DNA of 64,000 nt from Aeromonas allosaccharophila (GCF_000819685.1 NZ_CDBR01000082.1:1-64000), one strand, 5' to 3'. Counted from the first letter of the stretch, positions 17,895 through 28,849 are shown. The notes: generated by a model not told the origin, from the letters alone. Translations and numbers: made by a program.

Positions 17895-19496
17895 ATGAGA
17901 ATGCTCACACCCTTGCTGCTGGGTCTGCTGGTGCTGGTCACCGGCTGCCAGAAGCAACCCGAGGCCTCCAAAACCGGACTCATCTATTGTGCTGAGGGCT
18001 CCCCCCTCTCCTTCAATCCCCATGTTTCCAACTCCGGGGTGACACTGGATGCCAGTGCCCGTCCGCTTTACGACCGCCTGCTGGAGGTGAACCCCAACAC
18101 CCTGGCGCTGGAGCCGTCGCTCGCCACCGACTGGCAGATCAGCGAGGATGGCCTCACCTATACCCTGACCCTGCGCAAGGGGGTGACGTTTCACCATACC
18201 CCCTGGTTCAAGCCCACTCGCACCTTCAATGCCGATGACGTGGTCTTCACCTATGCCCGCCAGCTGGACGAGCAGCACCCCTATCACAATGTCTCCGGCG
18301 GCGATTACCCCTACTTCTACAGCCTGGGGCAAGATCTGCTGATCAAGCGGGTGAGCAAGAAGGGGCCGCAGACGGTGGTGTTCGAGCTGAACCAGCCAAA
18401 CGCCTCCTTCCTCGCCACCCTGGCCAGCGACTATGCGGTGATCCTCTCCGCCGAATACGCCGAACAGATGTTGCAGGCGGGCACGCCAGCACTGCTGGAT
18501 AGCCGCCCCATCGGCACTGGGCCGTTCAGCTTCAAGGAGTATCGCCACAACGAGTTCATCCGCTATCTGCGCCACCCCGGCTACTGGGGCGGCGATGCCA
18601 AGATTGAACAGCTGGTCTACGACATTACCCCCAAATCCGCCAAACGGCTGGCCAAGCTGCTGACCGGCGAGTGCGACGTGATGAGCACCCCTTCCGCCAG
18701 CCAGCTCTCGGTGATCAAGCAGAATCCTGAACTGAGCCTCTCGGTCCAGTCGGGGATGAACGTCGCGTTTTTGGCCCTCAATACCCGCAAACCGCCGTTC
18801 AACAACGTCAAGGTGCGCCAAGCCATTGCCAGCGCCATCAATATCGACAACCTTTTGCAGGCGGTCTATTTCGATACCGGCCTGCCCGCCAATAGCCTGC
18901 TGCCCCCCCTCTCATGGGGGTACAACCCCAGCCTGCCCGAGCGCAAGCCCGACCTGAAACGGGCGCGCCAGCTGCTCAAGGAGGCGGGACTGGAGAAAGG
19001 GTTCGAGATGCAGGTGCTGGTGCAACCGGACGCCCGCCCCTACAACCCGGATGCGGTCAAGACCGCCCAGCTGATCCGCAGTGATCTGGCCAAGGTCGGG
19101 ATCAAGCTCAAGATCGTGCAACGGGAATGGCCGGTGATCGAAGGCCGCCTCACCAAGGGGCTGTACGACAGCCTGCTCTCCGGCTGGATCGCCGACAACG
19201 CCGATCCGGACAACTTCTTCCGCCAGCTGCTGAGCTGCTCGGCGGTGGAGCGCGGCAACAACTACAGCCGCTGGTGCAGTCCGGCCTTCGACCAGCTGCT
19301 GGATGATGCGGTCACCACGCCCCAGCTCTCGTTCCGACTGCGCAACTACTACTATGCCCAGACCCTGCTTAACGAACAGCTGCCGCTGATCCCGCTGGCG
19401 CACGCCTTGCGTACCCAGGTCAGCCGCAGCGACATCGAGGGGCTGACGCTGATGCCCTTTGGCGGCACCTCCTTCAACCAGGCTCACAGGGAGTAA
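17895..19496 (+). CDS. sapA: SapA-type peptide-binding protein
   Basis: Periplasmic binding protein of the Sap ABC system, linked to antimicrobial peptide resistance. The signal sequence ends in VLVTGC, a lipobox, so it may be a lipoprotein. SBP family 5 marks include SPLSFNPHVSNSG, a DVVFTYARQLDE segment and a GGTSFNQAHRE tail. The ribosome site before ATG 17895 is weak; ATG 17901 is an alternative. First of five close genes and downstream of pspF, the same order as in enterobacteria. Confidence 0.92.
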   Translation: MRMLTPLLLGLLVLVTGCQKQPEASKTGLIYCAEGSPLSFNPHVSNSGVTLDASARPLYDRLLEVNPNTLALEPSLATDWQISEDGLTYTLTLRKGVTFHHTPWFKPTRTFNADDVVFTYARQLDEQHPYHNVSGGDYPYFYSLGQDLLIKRVSKKGPQTVVFELNQPNASFLATLASDYAVILSAEYAEQMLQAGTPALLDSRPIGTGPFSFKEYRHNEFIRYLRHPGYWGGDAKIEQLVYDITPKSAKRLAKLLTGECDVMSTPSASQLSVIKQNPELSLSVQSGMNVAFLALNTRKPPFNNVKVRQAIASAINIDNLLQAVYFDTGLPANSLLPPLSWGYNPSLPERKPDLKRARQLLKEAGLEKGFEMQVLVQPDARPYNPDAVKTAQLIRSDLAKVGIKLKIVQREWPVIEGRLTKGLYDSLLSGWIADNADPDNFFRQLLSCSAVERGNNYSRWCSPAFDQLLDDAVTTPQLSFRLRNYYYAQTLLNEQLPLIPLAHALRTQVSRSDIEGLTLMPFGGTSFNQAHRE

Positions 19497-19498
19497 GC

Positions 19499-20458
19499 AT
19501 GCTTCTATACACCTTGCGCCGCATCAACCTGCTGCTCATCACCCTGCTGGCGCTGACCTTCGTCGCCTATCTGCTGGACTATCGGCTGATCGGCCATCAG
19601 ATCAGCTTCTGGAGCGGTTATCCCGACTTCCTGCGCCGCATTTTCGCAGGTGATCTGGGGCTCTCCAGCGTCTCCGGGCTGCCGGTGCTGGACGAGATCC
19701 GCCACTACTTCCCGGCGACCCTGATCCTCTGTCTGGCGGCGTTTGCCATCTCGCTGCTGGTGGGTATTCCCCTCGGCACCTTGGCGGCCCTGTCACAGGG
19801 CAAGACGCTGGATCTCTCCATCATGACCGCCGGTCTGATCGGCTATGCAGTGCCAGTGTTCTGGCTGGCGCTGCTGGTGGTTATGCTCTTTTCGCTAGAC
19901 CTTGGCTGGCTACCCGCATCGGGTCAGATCAGCCTGCTCTATGACGTGCCGCCCATCACGGGGATCGCGGTGATCGATGTGCTGCTCAGCCACGAGCCCT
20001 GGCGGCAAGCGGCGCTGCACGATGCCCTGCGCCACCTGATCCTCCCGTCACTGGTGCTGGCGGTGGTGCCCACCACCGAGGTGATCCGCCATGTGCGCAG
20101 CTCCCTCATCGACGTGATGAAGCAGAACTACATCAAGGCGGCGGCGAGCCGGGGGCTTTCCAAGGCGCAGATCGTCTGGCGCCATGGTCTCAAGAACGCT
20201 CTGCCGCCGGTACTACCGCTGCTGGGTCTGCAACTGGGCAGCGTGCTCACCTCCGCCATGATCACCGAGGTGGTGTTCGAGTGGCACGGGATCGGCCGCT
20301 GGCTCATCAGCAGCATCGCCCTGCAGGATTACGCCGCCATTCGTGGCGCCACCCTGGTGGTCGCCAGTTTCGTGATCCTGACCAGCGTCAGCACCGAGTT
20401 GCTGACCACCCTCATCTATCCGGCACGGCGCAAAGAGTTGTATGCCAAACAAGATTGA
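19499..20458 (+). CDS. sapB: Sap ABC transporter permease SapB
   Basis: Inner-membrane permease, DppB type, 319 residues. N-terminal helix LLLITLLALTFVAYLLDY, then five further helices and the EAA loop YIKAAASRGLSKAQIVWRHGLKNALPP (written here only as landmarks). It follows sapA after two bases. In E. coli, SapBCDF exports putrescine, which is of interest given the polyamine operon nearby. Confidence 0.93.
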   Translation: MLLYTLRRINLLLITLLALTFVAYLLDYRLIGHQISFWSGYPDFLRRIFAGDLGLSSVSGLPVLDEIRHYFPATLILCLAAFAISLLVGIPLGTLAALSQGKTLDLSIMTAGLIGYAVPVFWLALLVVMLFSLDLGWLPASGQISLLYDVPPITGIAVIDVLLSHEPWRQAALHDALRHLILPSLVLAVVPTTEVIRHVRSSLIDVMKQNYIKAAASRGLSKAQIVWRHGLKNALPPVLPLLGLQLGSVLTSAMITEVVFEWHGIGRWLISSIALQDYAAIRGATLVVASFVILTSVSTELLTTLIYPARRKELYAKQD

Positions 20459-20493
20459 ACGCGCTCATGGCGTGACCAGGAGCCAGGTATCCT

Positions 20494-21387
20494 ATGCAAG
20501 ATAAATCGAACATCTATCCCGAGCTCAAGATCCTCTCGCCCCTTGAGCAGACGTGGGCCTCCTACAGCCGCAATCCGCTGGCCATGGCGGGGCTCTGGTG
20601 CTTTTTGCTGTTGCTGCTCATCACGCTGGTAGGGCCGCTGGTCGTCCCCTACGGCATCGATGAACAGCATGCCGACAAGCTGCTGCTGGCCCCCTCCTGG
20701 GCGGCGACCGGCAATATCGACTACTTCCTCGGCACCGATGATCTGGGGCGCGACATGCTCTCCCGGCTGGTGGTGGGGGCGCGGCTCACCTTCGGTTATG
20801 CGCTGGTGGTGGTGGTGATCGCCATGGTGGTAGGCTCCGCCATCGGCATCCTCGGCGGCATGAGCAAGGGGCTCAAATCGAGCGTGCTGCACCACCTGCT
20901 CGATACCCTGCTCTCCATCCCCTCCCTGCTGATGGCCATCATCATGGTCGCCATCATGGGGCCGGGTTTTGGCAATACCCTGATTGCCATTACGCTCGCC
21001 TTGATCCCGCCCTTTATCCGGGCCACCTACAACGCGGTGCATGCCGAGATGCAGAAGGAGTACATCACCGCCAGCCGCCTCGATGGCTCGCCCCCCTTCA
21101 GGATCATGCGGCTGGCTATTTTGCCCAACATTGTCGAGACCCTGGTGGCCCAGACCACCCGCACCTTGTCAGCCGCCATTCTCGATATCTCGGCAGTCGG
21201 TTTTCTTGGCCTCGGCGCCCAGTCTCCCCAACCGGAGTGGGGCACTATGCTGGCCGATTCGAGCGACCTTATCTATCTCGCCCCCTGGACTGTCACCCTG
21301 CCCGGCATCGCCATCCTGTTTAGCGTGCTGGTCACCAATTTAGTTGGTGAAGGCATTCGCGAAGCACTCAAAGAGGGGAATGACTGA
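20494..21387 (+). CDS. sapC: Sap ABC transporter permease SapC
   Basis: Second permease, DppC type, 297 residues. It contains the [20 protein letters not shown] segment common to this family and an EAA loop with [20 protein letters not shown]. The TGA overlaps the sapD start by one base (TGATG). Confidence 0.93.
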   Translation: MQDKSNIYPELKILSPLEQTWASYSRNPLAMAGLWCFLLLLLITLVGPLVVPYGIDEQHADKLLLAPSWAATGNIDYFLGTDDLGRDMLSRLVVGARLTFGYALVVVVIAMVVGSAIGILGGMSKGLKSSVLHHLLDTLLSIPSLLMAIIMVAIMGPGFGNTLIAITLALIPPFIRATYNAVHAEMQKEYITASRLDGSPPFRIMRLAILPNIVETLVAQTTRTLSAAILDISAVGFLGLGAQSPQPEWGTMLADSSDLIYLAPWTVTLPGIAILFSVLVTNLVGEGIREALKEGND

Positions 21388-22385
21388 TGCCTCTGCTCGA
21401 CATACGCAATCTCACCATCGAGATCGACACCCCGCAAGGCAAGGTCAAGGCGGTGGACAAGGTGAGCCTGACCCTGACCGAGGGGGAGATCCGCGGTCTG
21501 GTGGGTGAATCCGGCTCAGGCAAGAGTCTGGTGGCCAAGGTGATCGTCGGCATCGAGAAGGACAACTGGACGGTACGTGCCGACCGGATGCGCTTCAACG
21601 ACATGGATCTGCTGACCATGGCCCCCAAGGAGCGCCGCCGCATCATGGGTCGCGAGATCGCCATGATTTTTCAGGATCCCATCAGCTGTCTCGACCCCTC
21701 CGAAGAGATCGGCACCCAGCTGGAAGAGGCGATCCCGACCGATTCGTTCGAGGGGCAGTTCTGGCAGCGCTTCCAGTGGCGCAAGAAGAAGGCCATCGCC
21801 CTGCTGCACCGGGTCGGCGTCAAGGATCACCGCAAGGTGATGCGTGCCTATCCCCACGAGCTGTCGGATGGCATGTGCCAGAAGGTGATGATCGCCATGG
21901 CGATTGCCAACAAGCCGCGCCTGCTGGTGGCCGATGAGCCCACCAGCGCCATGGAGTCCACCACCCACTCCCAGATCCTGCGACTGCTGGACAAGATGAA
22001 CAAGCTGGGCAACACCACCATCCTGATCATCAGTAACGACATCGCCGCCATCGCCAATCTGACTGACACCATCAACGTGATGTACTGCGGCCAGATGGTG
22101 GAGGTGGGCACCCGGGAGCAGATCCTCGAGACCCCGCATCACCCCTATACCGATGCGTTGCTCAAATCGATCCCCGACTTTGACAAGCTGGTGCGCCACA
22201 AGTCGCGGCTTGAAACCCTGCCCGGCGTCATCCCGCCGCTGCAACACCTGCCCATCGGCTGCCGTCTGGGGCCACGCTGCCCCTACGCCCAGAAGCAGTG
22301 CGTGCAGACCCCGCTGATGAACAAGATCAAGGGCCATCAGTTTAGCTGTCACTTCCCGCTGAACATGGAGGAGCCGAAAAAATGA
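21387..22385 (+). CDS. sapD: Sap ABC transporter ATPase SapD
   Basis: Walker [13 protein letters not shown], Walker [13 protein letters not shown], and the C-terminal oligopeptide-transporter extension [15 protein letters not shown] with its cysteines. Two features depart from a standard ATPase: the signature reads LSDGM, and the switch position reads IISND, with Asn in place of the usual His. The first resembles other SapD proteins as I recall them; the second may be genus-specific. Confidence 0.93.
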   Translation: MPLLDIRNLTIEIDTPQGKVKAVDKVSLTLTEGEIRGLVGESGSGKSLVAKVIVGIEKDNWTVRADRMRFNDMDLLTMAPKERRRIMGREIAMIFQDPISCLDPSEEIGTQLEEAIPTDSFEGQFWQRFQWRKKKAIALLHRVGVKDHRKVMRAYPHELSDGMCQKVMIAMAIANKPRLLVADEPTSAMESTTHSQILRLLDKMNKLGNTTILIISNDIAAIANLTDTINVMYCGQMVEVGTREQILETPHHPYTDALLKSIPDFDKLVRHKSRLETLPGVIPPLQHLPIGCRLGPRCPYAQKQCVQTPLMNKIKGHQFSCHFPLNMEEPKK

Positions 22386-22419
22386 TGACCGTTAATGCCC
22401 CCATGAAGGAGCCCCGCTT

Positions 22420-23205
22420 GTGATCGAGCCATCCCTGTTGCAGGTCAGAGGCCTTAGCAAAACCTACCAGAACCGCACCGGTCTGTTCCGTCGTCAGGCG
22501 GTGGAGGCGATCAAACCTCTCTCGTTCGACCTCGAAGTTGGGCAGACTCTGGCCATTGTCGGCGAGGCGGGCTCCGGCAAGAGCACCCTCGCCCGTATTC
22601 TGGCCGGGATGATCGAGCCCACCAGCGGCGACATCGCCATCGACGGCCAGCTGATGGTGCATGGCGATTACCAGACTCGCTGCAAACTGCTGCGGATGAT
22701 TTTTCAGGATCCCAACACCTCGCTGAACCGCAAGATCCGGGTCGGCCAGATCCTGGAGACCCCGCTGCGCCTCAACACCGAGATGACCGAGGAGGAGCGC
22801 CGCGAGAAGGTGGTGCAGACCCTGCGCATGGTGGGGATGCTGCCAGATCACGCCCTGTTCTACCCGCAGATGCTCTCCTCCGGTCAGCAGCAGCGGGTGG
22901 CGCTGGCGCGGGCGCTGATCCTCAACCCCAAGATCGTGGTGGCCGATGAAGCGCTCTCCACGCTGGATATCTCGGTGCGCTCCCAGATCATCAACCTGCT
23001 GCTGGAGATGCAGGAGACTATGGGGCTGAGCTATGTGCTGGTGGCCAACGACTTGGGCATCGTCAGCCACATCAGCGACGAGGTGCTGGTGATGCACGAA
23101 GGGCGGGTGGTGGAGCGCGGCAAAACCCTCAAGGTGTTTGCCGATCCCCAGCATGAGGTGACCCGACGCCTCATCCAGAACTACAACAACGAATACCGCA
23201 AATAG
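22420..23205 (+). CDS. sapF: Sap ABC transporter ATPase SapF
   Basis: Second ATPase of the Sap system, 261 residues. GTG start with AAGGAG eight bases upstream. Walker A GEAGSGKST, signature LSSGQQQRV and Walker B IVVADEALSTLD are present. The switch segment reads VANDLG, again Asn where His is standard. Last gene of sapABCDF, followed by a strong terminator. Confidence 0.93.
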   Translation: MIEPSLLQVRGLSKTYQNRTGLFRRQAVEAIKPLSFDLEVGQTLAIVGEAGSGKSTLARILAGMIEPTSGDIAIDGQLMVHGDYQTRCKLLRMIFQDPNTSLNRKIRVGQILETPLRLNTEMTEEERREKVVQTLRMVGMLPDHALFYPQMLSSGQQQRVALARALILNPKIVVADEALSTLDISVRSQIINLLLEMQETMGLSYVLVANDLGIVSHISDEVLVMHEGRVVERGKTLKVFADPQHEVTRRLIQNYNNEYRK

Positions 23206-23262
23206 AGAGGCGCTGGCCGCTTCCCTTGCCATTGTTCCCCACCGCTCTGACACGGCGGGATC

Positions 23263-23293
23263 AAAAAAGCCCACTGCATGCAGTGGGCTTTTT
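23263..23293. terminator. Bidirectional terminator between sapF and htpG
   Basis: Stem GCCCACTG with a CATG loop, flanked by A6 on the left and T5 on the right (23263-23293), serves both converging operons. Confidence 0.93.
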
Positions 23294-23310
23294 GTTATCG
23301 GAGTTGCGGC

Positions 23311-25224
23311 TTAGGCTTGCAGCAACAGACGGTTGATGCGGGAGACGAAGCTCGCCGGATCGTTCAGCCCGCCCTGTTCGGCCAGCTGGGCCTGTTCGTG
23401 CAGCAGGGTGACCCACTCGCCAAACAGTGCCTCGTCTTCGATGGTGTCGAGTTTCTTCACCAGCGCGTGGTCGGGGTTGAGCTCCAGAATGTACTTCTGC
23501 TCCGGTACCGGCTGACCGGCGGCGCGCATCAGCTTGATCATCTGGGTGCTCATGCCGTAAGCGTCGGTGACGATGCAAGAGGGTGAATCGGTCAGACGGT
23601 GAGTAACGCGCACCTCTTTCACCGCTTCGCCGAGGCTCTTCTTGACCCGCTCAACCAGACCAGCGTTGGCCTTCTCGGCCTCTTCCTGGGCCTGCTTGGA
23701 GGCTTCGTCTTCCAGATCGCCGAGATCCAGTTCGCCACGGGTGACGGAGATGAGCTGCTTGCCGTCGAACTCGGTCAGGTGGCTCATCAGCCACTCATCG
23801 ACACGCTCCCACATCAGCAGCACTTCGACACCCTTCTTGCGGAAGATCTCGAGGTGCGGGCTGTTCTTGGCAGCGGCATAGGAGTCAGCAGTGATGTAGT
23901 AGATCTTCTGCTGGCCTTCCTTCATGCGGCCCACGTAATCCTCGAGAGAGACGGTCTGGGCTTCGCCCTCGCCAGCGGTGCTGGCAAAGCGCAGCAGTTT
24001 GGCGATCTCTTCGCGGTTGGCGTAATCCTCGGCCGGGCCCTCTTTGAGCACGTTACCGAACTCTTTCCAGAACTTGGCGTACTTCTCGGCATCGTCTTTC
24101 GCCAGCTTGGAGAGCATGGTCAGGACGCGCTTGGAGCAAGCCTTGCGCAGGGAGGCGGTCACCTTGTTGTCCTGCAGGATTTCACGGCTGACGTTGAGCG
24201 GCAGATCGTTGGAGTCCAGCACCCCTTTGACGAAACGCAGGTAGGTCGGCATAAACTGCTCGGCGTCATCCATGATGAAGACGCGCTGCACGTAGAGCTT
24301 CAGACCGTGCTTCTGCTCGCGGTTGTAGAGGTCGAACGGTGCGCGGGCCGGTACGTAGAGCAGGCTGGTGTACTCCTGCGCCCCTTCCACCCGGTTGTGA
24401 CCCCACAAGAGCGGGTCTTCGAAGTCGTGGGCGACGTGCTTGTAGAACTCCTGATACTCCTCGTCCTTGATATCTTTCGGGTTACGGGTCCACAGTGCGG
24501 TCGCGCGGTTGACCTGCTCCCACTCGCCCGGGGTGCCGACGATGGTTTCGCCATCCTCTTCCCGATCCGGGGTACCCTCTTTGAACATCTCGACAGGCAC
24601 GCTGATGTGATCGGAGTATTTGCTCACCACGGAGCGCAGACGCCAATCGTCGAGGAACTCTTCTTCCTCGGCACGCAGGTGCAGAATAACGTCGGTACCG
24701 CGACCCTCTTTGGTCACGTCAGCGACGGTGAAGGAGCCTTCCCCTTCAGATTCCCACTGCACGCCCTGCTCCGGAGCAGTACCGGCGGCGCGGGAAACCA
24801 CGGTCACCTTGTCGGCCACGATAAAGGCGGAGTAGAAACCGACCCCAAACTGACCGATCAGCTGGGAATCGCGCCCCTGATCACCGGAGAGGTTCTTGAA
24901 AAATTCGGCGGTGCCGGACTTGGCGATGGTACCCAGGTGCTCAATCACCTGATCACGGGTCATACCGATCCCGTTATCGGAGATGGTCAGGGTACGCTTC
25001 TCTTTGTCCACCACCAGACGCACACGCAACTGGCCGTCGTTTTCGAACAAAGAGGCATCGGAAAGCGCCTTGAAGCGCAGCTTGTCCGCCGCATCGGATG
25101 CGTTGGAGATCAGCTCGCGCAGGAATACTTCTTTGTTGGAGTAGAGGCTGTGAGCCATCAGGCTCAGCAGTTGTTTGACTTCAGTCTGAAAGCCGTGGGT
25201 TTCGGCATGAACACTTTGGGTCAT
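23311..25224 (-). CDS. htpG: Hsp90-family chaperone HtpG
   Basis: ATP-dependent cytosolic chaperone, 637 residues from [19 protein letters not shown] ATPase motifs are complete: [18 protein letters not shown], and [11 protein letters not shown]. Start 25224 has GAGGATT upstream. A large open frame on the opposite strand is only a shadow. The promoter matches sigma-32. Confidence 0.98.
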   Translation of the reverse strand: MTQSVHAETHGFQTEVKQLLSLMAHSLYSNKEVFLRELISNASDAADKLRFKALSDASLFENDGQLRVRLVVDKEKRTLTISDNGIGMTRDQVIEHLGTIAKSGTAEFFKNLSGDQGRDSQLIGQFGVGFYSAFIVADKVTVVSRAAGTAPEQGVQWESEGEGSFTVADVTKEGRGTDVILHLRAEEEEFLDDWRLRSVVSKYSDHISVPVEMFKEGTPDREEDGETIVGTPGEWEQVNRATALWTRNPKDIKDEEYQEFYKHVAHDFEDPLLWGHNRVEGAQEYTSLLYVPARAPFDLYNREQKHGLKLYVQRVFIMDDAEQFMPTYLRFVKGVLDSNDLPLNVSREILQDNKVTASLRKACSKRVLTMLSKLAKDDAEKYAKFWKEFGNVLKEGPAEDYANREEIAKLLRFASTAGEGEAQTVSLEDYVGRMKEGQQKIYYITADSYAAAKNSPHLEIFRKKGVEVLLMWERVDEWLMSHLTEFDGKQLISVTRGELDLGDLEDEASKQAQEEAEKANAGLVERVKKSLGEAVKEVRVTHRLTDSPSCIVTDAYGMSTQMIKLMRAAGQPVPEQKYILELNPDHALVKKLDTIEDEALFGEWVTLLHEQAQLAEQGGLNDPASFVSRINRLLLQA

Positions 25225-25267
25225 GGACCAATCCTCAGAAACATCGGGTTGAACATATGCCCAACCT

Positions 25268-25295
25268 AGATGGGGACGGCCAATCAAATATCAAG
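25268..25295 (-). promoter_or_regulatory. Sigma-32 promoter of htpG
   Basis: CTTGATA (25289-25295), 13-base spacer, CCCCATCT (25268-25275) on the minus strand. This is one base from the heat-shock -35 consensus CTTGAAA and a full match to CCCCATNT. Confidence 0.9.
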
Positions 25296-25328
25296 GGGCG
25301 AGTGTGCAATCCTGCTCACTCGCCCCTT
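25293..25328 (-). terminator. Terminator-like hairpin after recR
   Basis: A perfect 12-bp stem (25293-25304 with 25317-25328) separates recR from htpG. Little T follows (GATATTTG). The 3' base of the stem is part of the htpG -35 element. Confidence 0.65.
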
Positions 25329-25402
25329 TAAATCCGCTCAAACGGTTATTTATTGCCCAGCTCGCCCCTTGTTTATGCGGGACTGCAGGCAGGCTCGCCT
25401 TG

Positions 25403-26005
25403 CTATTTCAAGCGTTGGCGCCCCATCAGAGAGTGCGACAGCGTGGTGCCATCCACCAGCTCCAGCTCACCTCCTACCGGCACCCCGTGAGCGATACGGC
25501 TCACCTCTACCCCGGCATGACGGGCCATGTCGGCGATATACCAGGCGGTGGCATCCCCTTCGATGGTGGGATTGGTGGCAAGGATCAGCTCGCTGATGTG
25601 CTCATCCTTCAAACGCCGCTCGAGAATATCGAGCCCCAGCTCCTCCGGGCCGATGCCGTCGAGCGGCGACAGATGGCCCATCAGCACGAAGTAGCGACCG
25701 GAGAACTGGCCGGTCTGCTCGATGGCGGCCACGTCTGCCGGGCTCTCCACCACACAAAGCAGGCCATTCTCTTCCCGCTTGGGATTGGCGCAAATATCGC
25801 AGCGATCGTTCTCGGTAAAGGTGCGGCAGTGGCTGCAGTGACCGATCTCGGTCAGCGCCCGGGAGAGCAGCTGGGCCAGACGCAAACCGCCGCTGCGCTC
25901 GCGCTCGAGCAGGGTAAAGGCCATCCGCTGGGCAGACTTGGGCCCCACCCCCGGCAATACCTGCAGGGCTTTCATCATCTCATCGAGCAGGGGACTGAAC
26001 TTCAT
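25403..26005 (-). CDS. recR: Recombination protein RecR
   Basis: Acts with RecF and RecO to load RecA at single-strand gaps. 200 residues from [10 protein letters not shown]: helix-hairpin-helix [14 protein letters not shown], zinc finger [16 protein letters not shown], Toprim motif CVVES and a C-terminal Walker-B-like segment. The usual partners dnaX and ybaB are not on the upstream side here: the region before recR is non-coding and holds a terminator-like hairpin, so recR seems to be transcribed alone or from a promoter in this gap. Confidence 0.96.
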   Translation of the reverse strand: MKFSPLLDEMMKALQVLPGVGPKSAQRMAFTLLERERSGGLRLAQLLSRALTEIGHCSHCRTFTENDRCDICANPKREENGLLCVVESPADVAAIEQTGQFSGRYFVLMGHLSPLDGIGPEELGLDILERRLKDEHISELILATNPTIEGDATAWYIADMARHAGVEVSRIAHGVPVGGELELVDGTTLSHSLMGRQRLK

Positions 26006-26350
26006 AACACTCCTTACACAGGCCAGCCCCTCGCCAGCACCAGGGCCACGACGGGTCAGCAAAACAGGATAACGCCATTGGCGCAGGACTATACCCGAGC
26101 CAGCCCCCCATCGCCATCGGCTTGCCCATTGCGCCCGCGAAAAACGCGGATAGCAAAAAGCCCTGATGTTTCCATCAGGGCTTTTCAATCTGGCAGTGCA
26201 CTGTGGTGCGGAACGTCAGAGCAGCAGCGACAAGCCACAGACCATTCTCCATTGCCGCTTTTATATCCCGAGCAAGCGACTCAGTGCAGACTGGGCGAGG
26301 GTTTTCACTCTGCCCTGCCAACACCACATCAGGATGGCGCTTAAAAACAA
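26006..26350. other. Non-coding gap between recR and tRNA-Ser
   Basis: No convincing gene in 345 bases. It contains a strong hairpin at 26156-26185 and, on the minus strand, a TATAAA-like box near 26262-26270. A small RNA transcribed leftwards and ending at the hairpin is possible but not shown. Confidence 0.4.
26156..26185. terminator. Orphan bidirectional terminator
   Basis: AAAAGCCCTGATG pairs with 26173-26185 around TTTC, with T runs on both strands. The tRNA-Ser already has its own terminator at 26351-26374, so this one has no known gene to end unless a small RNA lies between them. Confidence 0.85.
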
Positions 26351-26374
26351 AAAACCGACCATCAGGTCGGTTTT
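26351..26374 (-). terminator. Terminator of tRNA-Ser
   Basis: A 10-bp stem (26351-26360 with 26365-26374), loop ATCA, ending in a T run on the minus strand, eight bases after the tRNA. Confidence 0.9.
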
Positions 26375-26381
26375 TGCAATT

Positions 26382-26469
26382 TGGCGGTGAGGGAGGGATT
26401 CGAACCCTCGATACGTTGCCGTATACACACTTTCCAGGCGTGCTCCTTCAGCCACTCGGACACCTCACC
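26382..26469 (-). tRNA. tRNA-Ser (anticodon GGA)
   Basis: 88 nt including the encoded CCA. Acceptor GGTGAGG pairs with CCTCACC, the T arm GGTTCGAATCC is standard, and there is a long variable arm as in class II tRNAs. The anticodon loop CTGGAAA reads UCC/UCU codons. Confidence 0.96.
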
Positions 26470-26541
26470 AAATTTTTGCTCACTGCTTTATGTGCTTGAG
26501 CTGCACATTCGCTGGCGGACCATGCCGCGGCGACGGGGCGT

Positions 26542-26571
26542 AATGTAAGGGATACGATGGCTTTTGGTCAA
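26542..26571 (-). promoter_or_regulatory. Promoter of tRNA-Ser
   Basis: TTGACC (26566-26571), 18-base spacer, TACATT (26542-26547), followed by a GC-rich discriminator ACGCCCCGTC, the kind linked to stringent control. The same CGCCCCGTC follows both tRNA-Asn promoters in this window. Confidence 0.8.
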
Positions 26572-26652
26572 TGCAATTTTTTACTTTTTGCGTTCGTTTG
26601 CTCAATATCCGAACCAAGTGACCAAAAAAATGCCGTTTCGTATCCCTTTCAA

Positions 26653-28389
26653 TCAATTTACTGCAGCTTCGTGCAAATGTTCACCTTTGAGCGCCTCTTC
26701 CAGCGAGCCGTAAAATTCCAGCTTGCCGGGCTGCGGCCGCACCTTGGCACGGGCCAGGGTCTTGAGCGGTTGGAACTGCAACTCGGCCACCCGCAACTCG
26801 ACACCGGCTTTAGCCATCTGCTTACCAAAGTGGAGGAAGGCAGACAGGCCGCCCGCATCGAGGATGGAAACCGCCTCCATCTGCAACACCAGCACCTTGT
26901 GCCCTTTCACTTGCGCTTCCAGCTCGGCAAAGACCCGTTCGGCCGCTGCGAAGAAGAGCGGGCCGTTGATCTTGTAGAGCAGGCCGTTGTCCGGCACCTC
27001 GTGGGCATAGCGTTTGTGCTCGGCCAAATCGTGCAGTTTGGTCATCTTGGCGATTTCGCGCATAAAGAGCAGGGACGCAAGGATCACCCCGAAGGTGATG
27101 GCGATGACCATGTCGAAAATGACGGTGAGTGACAGGCAGACCAGCAGCACCAGCACATCGGATTTGGGCGCGCGACGGATCAGCTCCACCACCTTGTGCG
27201 CTTCACTCATGTTCCAGGCCACGATGAGCAGCAAGGCAGCCATGGCCGAGAGCGGCAACCAGGAGAGCCAGGGGGCCAGCACCAGAATGGCTGCCAGCAC
27301 CACCAGCGCATGGACGATCCCCGAAATGGGGGACGTAGCGCCGGCCCGCACGTTGGCGGCAGAGCGGGCGATGGCGGCGGTAGCGGTAATACCGCCAAAG
27401 AAGGGGGCGAAGATATTGCCAAGCCCCTGCCCCACCAGCTCGGCGTTGGAGCTGTGTTTGCGACCGGTCATGCCATCGAGCACTACGGCGCAGAGCAGCG
27501 ACTCGATCGCCCCCAGCATCGCCATGGAGAAGGCGGCAGGCAGCAGCCGCTCAACAGCCGCCAGGTTCCATTCAACTGGCAAGCCATCCGGTCCGGGCAA
27601 GGCCCAGGGCATCACCAGGGTCGGCGCGATGGGCGGGATCCCCATCCCTTGAGTGCCATCGGCCAGGGTATAGCTGAACTTGCTGCCGATGGTGGCCACA
27701 TCCACCCCAAAGTAATGGAGGCCAAAACCCAGACCCACCCCGACCAGCACAGCGGGCAAGTGGCCGGGCACCGGCAGACGCAGGCGTGGCCAGAGCAGCA
27801 GCACGGCCAGTGTTGCGACCCCCACCAGGGTATCGCCCCACTGCCAGCTTGGCAGGGCGGCGGCCAACGCTTCGACCTTGCCCAAATAGGTTTCCGGCAT
27901 CTCGGGCACGCTCAGGCCAAAGAAGTCCTTGATCTGCAAGGTGGCGATCACGATGGCGATACCACCGGTAAAGCCCAGCGTCACTGACGGAGGAATGTAC
28001 TCGATAAGGCGGCCAAGACGGGCCATCCCCATCGCCACCAGAAAGAGGCCTGAGATGAGCGTCGCCATCAACAGACCGCCAACCCCGAACTGCTGGGCAA
28101 CCGGATAGAGGATCACCACAAAGGCAGCGGTCGGGCCGGAGATGGAGTAGCGGGAGCCACCGGTCACTGCGATCACGATACCGGCAATGATGGCGGTATA
28201 GAGACCGTGTTGCGGCGGTACACCGCTGGCGATGGCCAGTGCCATGGCGAGCGGGATGGCGATGATGCCCACCGTCACACCGGCGATAAGATCACGGCCT
28301 AAGCGGGCCATGCTGTAGGGTTCATCAATACAGGACTGGCGTAAGGCTATGGCGAGCTTCACGCTATTTAAAGAGGCTTGCTTGTGCAT
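26653..28389 (-). CDS. dauA: SulP-family C4-dicarboxylate transporter DauA
   Basis: Inner-membrane transporter with a cytoplasmic STAS domain, 578 residues. Conserved stretches [33 protein letters not shown] and [20 protein letters not shown] match DauA (YchM), which takes up succinate at acidic pH in E. coli. About 12 membrane helices span residues 30-430; STAS runs about 440-560. Start uncertain by a few codons. Confidence 0.92.
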   Translation of the reverse strand: MHKQASLNSVKLAIALRQSCIDEPYSMARLGRDLIAGVTVGIIAIPLAMALAIASGVPPQHGLYTAIIAGIVIAVTGGSRYSISGPTAAFVVILYPVAQQFGVGGLLMATLISGLFLVAMGMARLGRLIEYIPPSVTLGFTGGIAIVIATLQIKDFFGLSVPEMPETYLGKVEALAAALPSWQWGDTLVGVATLAVLLLWPRLRLPVPGHLPAVLVGVGLGFGLHYFGVDVATIGSKFSYTLADGTQGMGIPPIAPTLVMPWALPGPDGLPVEWNLAAVERLLPAAFSMAMLGAIESLLCAVVLDGMTGRKHSSNAELVGQGLGNIFAPFFGGITATAAIARSAANVRAGATSPISGIVHALVVLAAILVLAPWLSWLPLSAMAALLLIVAWNMSEAHKVVELIRRAPKSDVLVLLVCLSLTVIFDMVIAITFGVILASLLFMREIAKMTKLHDLAEHKRYAHEVPDNGLLYKINGPLFFAAAERVFAELEAQVKGHKVLVLQMEAVSILDAGGLSAFLHFGKQMAKAGVELRVAELQFQPLKTLARAKVRPQPGKLEFYGSLEEALKGEHLHEAAVN

Positions 28390-28820
28390 GTATATCGTAA
28401 TACCAGAAGAGGGAGATAAAGGCCGGAGAGATCCGGCGCCCGATCATCATCAAGGGCCGGCAGGGCTGTCGACGCGGCGATGGTATCCTGCGTAACCTTA
28501 CTCCAGACGGGCCATTTTTTCGATGGGCAGGATCAATGAAACGCGCGCTCACCCATTATTTGGCCTATTTGCCGCCAAATCGCCGATCTTGGCTCCTGCT
28601 CTCCCCCTTTTTGCCACAAAGATTACCATTTGAGCCTCATCGAGTTGCCAGCACGTTCGCGACATCATGCTGTCATCATCAGGTTGATGCGAACCGAACC
28701 AATGCCCCCTGCGCCGGTTGGGGGGAGCGATGGCAAGGGACTGATTGTGCTGAAAATAAACCGCAAAGCGCAACTTTTGGGCAAACAGTCCGAAAATCCG
28801 GTTTTCGGGAAATTCGCGGG
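28390..28820. other. Intergenic region before tRNA-Asn
   Basis: About 430 bases with the dauA 5' side on the left and the tRNA-Asn promoter on the right. An open frame of 116 codons (28536-28886) runs into the tRNA and has no family likeness. I see no gene. Confidence 0.5.
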
Positions 28821-28849
28821 TTGACACCCGCCGCCCTGGTCATTAATAT
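28821..28849 (+). promoter_or_regulatory. Native promoter of the tRNA-Asn operon
   Basis: TTGACA, 17-base spacer, TAATAT, then the GC-rich discriminator CGCCCCGTC. A near-ideal stable-RNA promoter. Confidence 0.92.

Noticed and set aside
23599..25269. 556-codon open frame opposite htpG
   Set aside because: Exact shadow of a certain gene, no ribosome site, composition set by htpG codons.
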